Source: Fratercula arctica
Lineage: Eukaryota; Chordata; Aves; Charadriiformes; Alcidae
Direction: 5' to 3'
Assembly: GCA_947846985.1 (NCBI GenBank)
Contig: CANTUZ010000011.1
Span: 30,995,589 to 31,059,588, forward strand
DNA: 64,000 bases
In this document: positions 60,903-64,000 of the stretch, piece by piece
Position numbering within the stretch: position 1 is the first letter of the stretch
How the letters are laid out: each line of letters starts with the position of its first letter
Notes under the pieces: generated by a model
Database searches by the model: none
The model's input: only the letters and a program-made list of their open reading frames with translations
Told to the model about the DNA's origin: nothing
Program-made: the position numbers and the translations under genes

Positions 60903-63900
60903 AGCCAGCGAGAGCTATTGGAACAACTTTACTGATGTATGTCAAATTACACACACGTAAAATGGCTTAATTTGGCAAAATGACATCGATTAGCTAACTG
61001 GTTTTTTTAAAAGCCGATATATCAACCTCTCGATTTCGAACTCATGGAGTCGCTCACTTTAAAAGTGAGAAAAAAAAAAATAAAAAAAATAAAAATAGCC
61101 AAACAGGTGAAGCGCGCACCACTATTTCATACAACTTTGATTATCCCCTTTCTTGCCTTTTTTTTTTTTTTTTTGCTCTTTCAAAGTGGTTGTTGCATTT
61201 TTTTTTTTTTCCACCCCCCTCCCTTTTTCACAGCTTTTCCTTTTTTTCCCCCCCCCCTCCTCTTTATTCCCACTCAAGATGTAATTCTGCAGCCTGGGCC
61301 TCAGGCTGTCCTTTAGTAAACCTTCTTCCGCTAGTAAAATATTTTCCCACTGTGTCGTGAATACATCAATATTCCAGTAGAGGGAGGAAAGTGGCAGCAG
61401 AAAGATCAGTTCATCAGTTCAATGCACAAGACCCATTAGTCAGAGCACAGGACCGGGGGCAGATGAAAAAACTTCATTTTACAAGGACAGGAGGTGGAGA
61501 GAATTTTCTTTTCCCCACAAACTCACTAGGCTGAATATGTGTTTTGGGTTGTTTTTTTTTAAGCACGCAAGTTCAATTCTCTTAAATTGTTTCCATAGTG
61601 CTATACACGGATGTATTCATGATTTAAAGGAAAATCCTCAAAATCCATCATGTTAGAAGGAGATCAGAATCGAAAACACGTGTACAAGCTGTAGACTTCA
61701 AACACAGGTGGCTATTACGAATTTGAGACATCCAGGTCAGGAGTACAGTCATCCAAAGCTCCCTTGGCAATCAGGGATACTTTTGGGATCAGTTTGGTCC
61801 TTTCTGCTCCAAAGCACTTTTTGAAGCATCCCCTCCCTTCCCGCTGACCACAGAAGTAGTCAGGGATGACCGTGCACATAAATTAGACGCCTTCATTAGG
61901 CATCCAGAATTAAGCGGGATGAATTTGCTCAGGAGTGGGCAGAAGAGTCGAGCATGGAAGCCAACACTCCTTTAAGAGAATAAGCACTGGTCCAGAAACG
62001 CTACACTTCAAAGGGCTTGACTTAGGAAGCAAAATAGCCCAAGAAGTAGCATTGGGACTGAGATGGTGTGTGAATACCCACGGACTGCTCCTACGTGTGA
62101 ATGAGAACAGGTATGCAGAAAATGGAGAGAAAACACGTGGAAGAGTTAAGTTAAGCGCAGATGGAAAGTGAAGAAGAAAAAACGTGAGGCAGAAAACCAG
62201 CAGAAAACAGTGGATGACGTAGAGAAAACAGCCAAATAATGGGGTGAAGAAAGCATAAATAAACAAATAAAAATATAACACAGCCTGAAAAAGGAAAGAA
62301 AGGAAAAAAGGAAAACCCAGTTTTAAACCTCGCTAAATAGATTTAACAACATATTAATCATGGTTGGTGAAACTATGATTAAACGTATGCCTACAAACAG
62401 CATGCAACTGCGTAAAACTGCAGAGGATGGTTATTTTGTGGCGTGAGACTGCAGGCATTTTTTCACCTGTACCGGCAGGTTTCATTCTTTTGCCGGATGG
62501 TCCGGGAAAGCCATTCCAACGGGGAACACCCAGCTCAGCTGCTCAGTGAGAATCCACAAGACAGTCTCCGGATAGGACCTGAGGTACGAGAACTTTTAAC
62601 TAGAATGAAAAAGGAAGGATGAATCTGCAGCCAAACTCTTCTAAGAACAATGATAACGATTCACCGATGATTTTCCACAATGAAAGTGAAAGGATGCAAG
62701 AACTGAAGTGGGAAGGGAGAAGCTACACGGGTGTCAACTTTATCAGTACTCAGAAGAAAGAAAAACAGTGAATTCACAAAAAAGTCTGTCAAGAAAAAGA
62801 TCTGAGGGGCATCACAGCATTAAAGGAAATCAAGTAGGTTAATGCTAGCCAAAAGGTATGAAATGATCAAAATGGACCTAAAAACTAAGAAAAAATATTA
62901 TTAGTGAAGACTCGTTAGTAGATGAGGTTCACGATGAAATGACAACTCCCGTAGCTGACGCACTGAAGTGAAGTCCTGACCCTCCCATCAGCTCCTGCTG
63001 ACAGCGGTGGGACTGGGAATACATTTTGTGCATTTTAAAAATATGTCTCCAGTATGAGAGGTATAAGGATATAATTGTGCAATTAGGGAAGTAAGAGATA
63101 AAAAGTTCATATAAATCAGGATGTCTGGATGATGAGAGAACTAACCAGCCATAACAAAATAGACCATTTCATTTAAGACCCACTATAGAAAAATATTAAT
63201 ACATTAAGAAAAACTCATTATGGTAGTTTGTAGTTCACTCTCACCTCCAGTGAAATCAAGCAACTTCTCCCTTTATAACTATAAACAGGACCACGATCCC
63301 GCAGAATAATAATCATGAGCAGCACACAATAAAAAATTATACAGCAAATCATGGCAGTCTATTATCCTTTTCCCACAGATCCTGGGAACAGGTTGATGTG
63401 TATAATTTTATTTGTGAGAAACACTTCAAAGGGGGAGCTGAAGATGCTCAGAAGTGCTGGGAGACAGCTACTTTAAATACTGGAATATGAAGTTATTGTG
63501 GATACCTACTATAAACTACCTGTACCAGGGAAAAGAACAATATTGTTGAGATTAGAAGAGTAATTTAAACTATCCTTTTCTGAGGAGAAGGAATAGGGGA
63601 ATGGAGGCTAATAGATGTAAGTAAATCTGTGGAGAATTCTGCATTAGGATGAGAATGCAATAGATGCCCCTATATGTTTATGCTGAGGATGGTATAACAT
63701 TTTTACACCCAAATTACAAGCCAATGTCATTGCCATGTGTTAATACACAGTATCTAGCAAACATTGCAAACACTTCCTTCTTTACTTAGCTATCAAATAT
63801 GTCTTAAATGCAAGACAAATTTCTGCAAGAATTGATGTCATAGTGATCTAAAGCAGAATAAGGAGTATAAGGAATACAGGAAAACAGATCTTTGCCCTGC

Positions 63901-64000
63901 TTACATATTACTAAATACTGTCAATTCTTGAAAAGAATTTTACAGAGAAAACAACAATAATGACACAAAGTTTTCAAGTGTTAATGGTAAATAGATAAAA
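60903..64000. other. Upstream flank of ATXN7, no gene seen
   Basis: AT-rich sequence beginning abruptly after the palindrome. Apart from A-rich (61065-61095) and pyrimidine-rich (61151-61267) tracts I see no recognisable exon on either strand. In human, THOC7 lies head-to-head with ATXN7 within about 1 kb; I looked for its start peptide on the plus strand here and did not find it. Confidence 0.6.
61151..61267 (+). repeat. Polypyrimidine tract with T and C runs
   Basis: Almost purely T/C on the plus strand apart from short interruptions: T17 at 61158-61174, T13 at 61198-61210, then CCACCCCCCTCCC and T7C10-like runs. It lies upstream of the ATXN7 promoter. Confidence 0.8.

Larger units (their letters stand above)
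59560..60903. promoter_or_regulatory. CpG-rich promoter and first-exon island of ATXN7
   Basis: An abrupt block of GC- and CpG-rich sequence in an otherwise AT-rich window. It covers exon 1, the short 5'UTR intron and the upstream sequence, and ends sharply at 60903. GC-box cores are visible at 60728-60736 (plus) and 60779-60787 (minus). There is no TATA box in a suitable place. This is typical of a housekeeping promoter; CpG observed/expected was not calculated. Confidence 0.8.

Noticed and set aside
1..64000. tRNA, rRNA, snRNA, CRISPR or endogenous viral sequences
   Set aside because: None recognised by eye on either strand; small structured RNAs could be missed without a covariance search.

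Overview
The window is nuclear vertebrate DNA, almost certainly avian. It holds spliced exons with GT..AG introns, a degenerate CR1 LINE 3' end typical of birds at about 39,055-39,270, a probable second one at about 58,552-58,606, low repeat density and one CpG-rich promoter. No prokaryotic, viral or organellar features are visible, and I cannot name the species from the sequence.

One protein-coding gene fills the window on the minus strand: ATXN7 (ataxin-7), the subunit that anchors the deubiquitinase module of the SAGA histone-modifying complex. I could assemble the whole coding sequence from the start codon (60,313-60,311) to the stop (797-795): 11 coding exons, all junctions in phase, 2,592 nt including the stop, giving 863 residues. 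This compares with about 892 for the human protein as I recall it. The first zinc finger (C128, C131, H143, H148), the SCA7 zinc motif (C326-x10-C337-x5-C343-x2-H346), a VKVE sumoylation consensus, basic KKRK nuclear signals and the terminal PKARP peptide are all intact.

Layout from right to left (direction of transcription): 60,903-64,000 is AT-rich upstream flank with no gene seen. 59,560-60,903 is a CpG-rich promoter and first-exon region with long G runs, GC boxes, a perfect 31-bp palindrome, a probable 146-bp 5'UTR intron, and a CRE (TGACGTCA) overlapping codons 7-9. Exons 1 and 2 lie at 60,055-60,313 and 59,401-59,469. A 22.8-kb intron carries the CR1 remnants. Exon 3 is at 36,522-36,626. 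A 27.4-kb intron follows, with homopolymers, several short hairpins and a GC-rich patch near 20.4-21.0 kb. Exons 4-10 are compact (2,150-9,072), and a last tiny coding exon (795-812) runs into the 3'UTR at the left edge.

The most notable biology is at the N-terminus. The CAG tract that expands in human spinocerebellar ataxia type 7 is here only CAG/CGG-interleaved (QRQRQQRR), and the proline-rich stretch is replaced by a polyglycine run. I found no undescribed multi-gene system; the findings are sequence-level oddities around a conserved gene.
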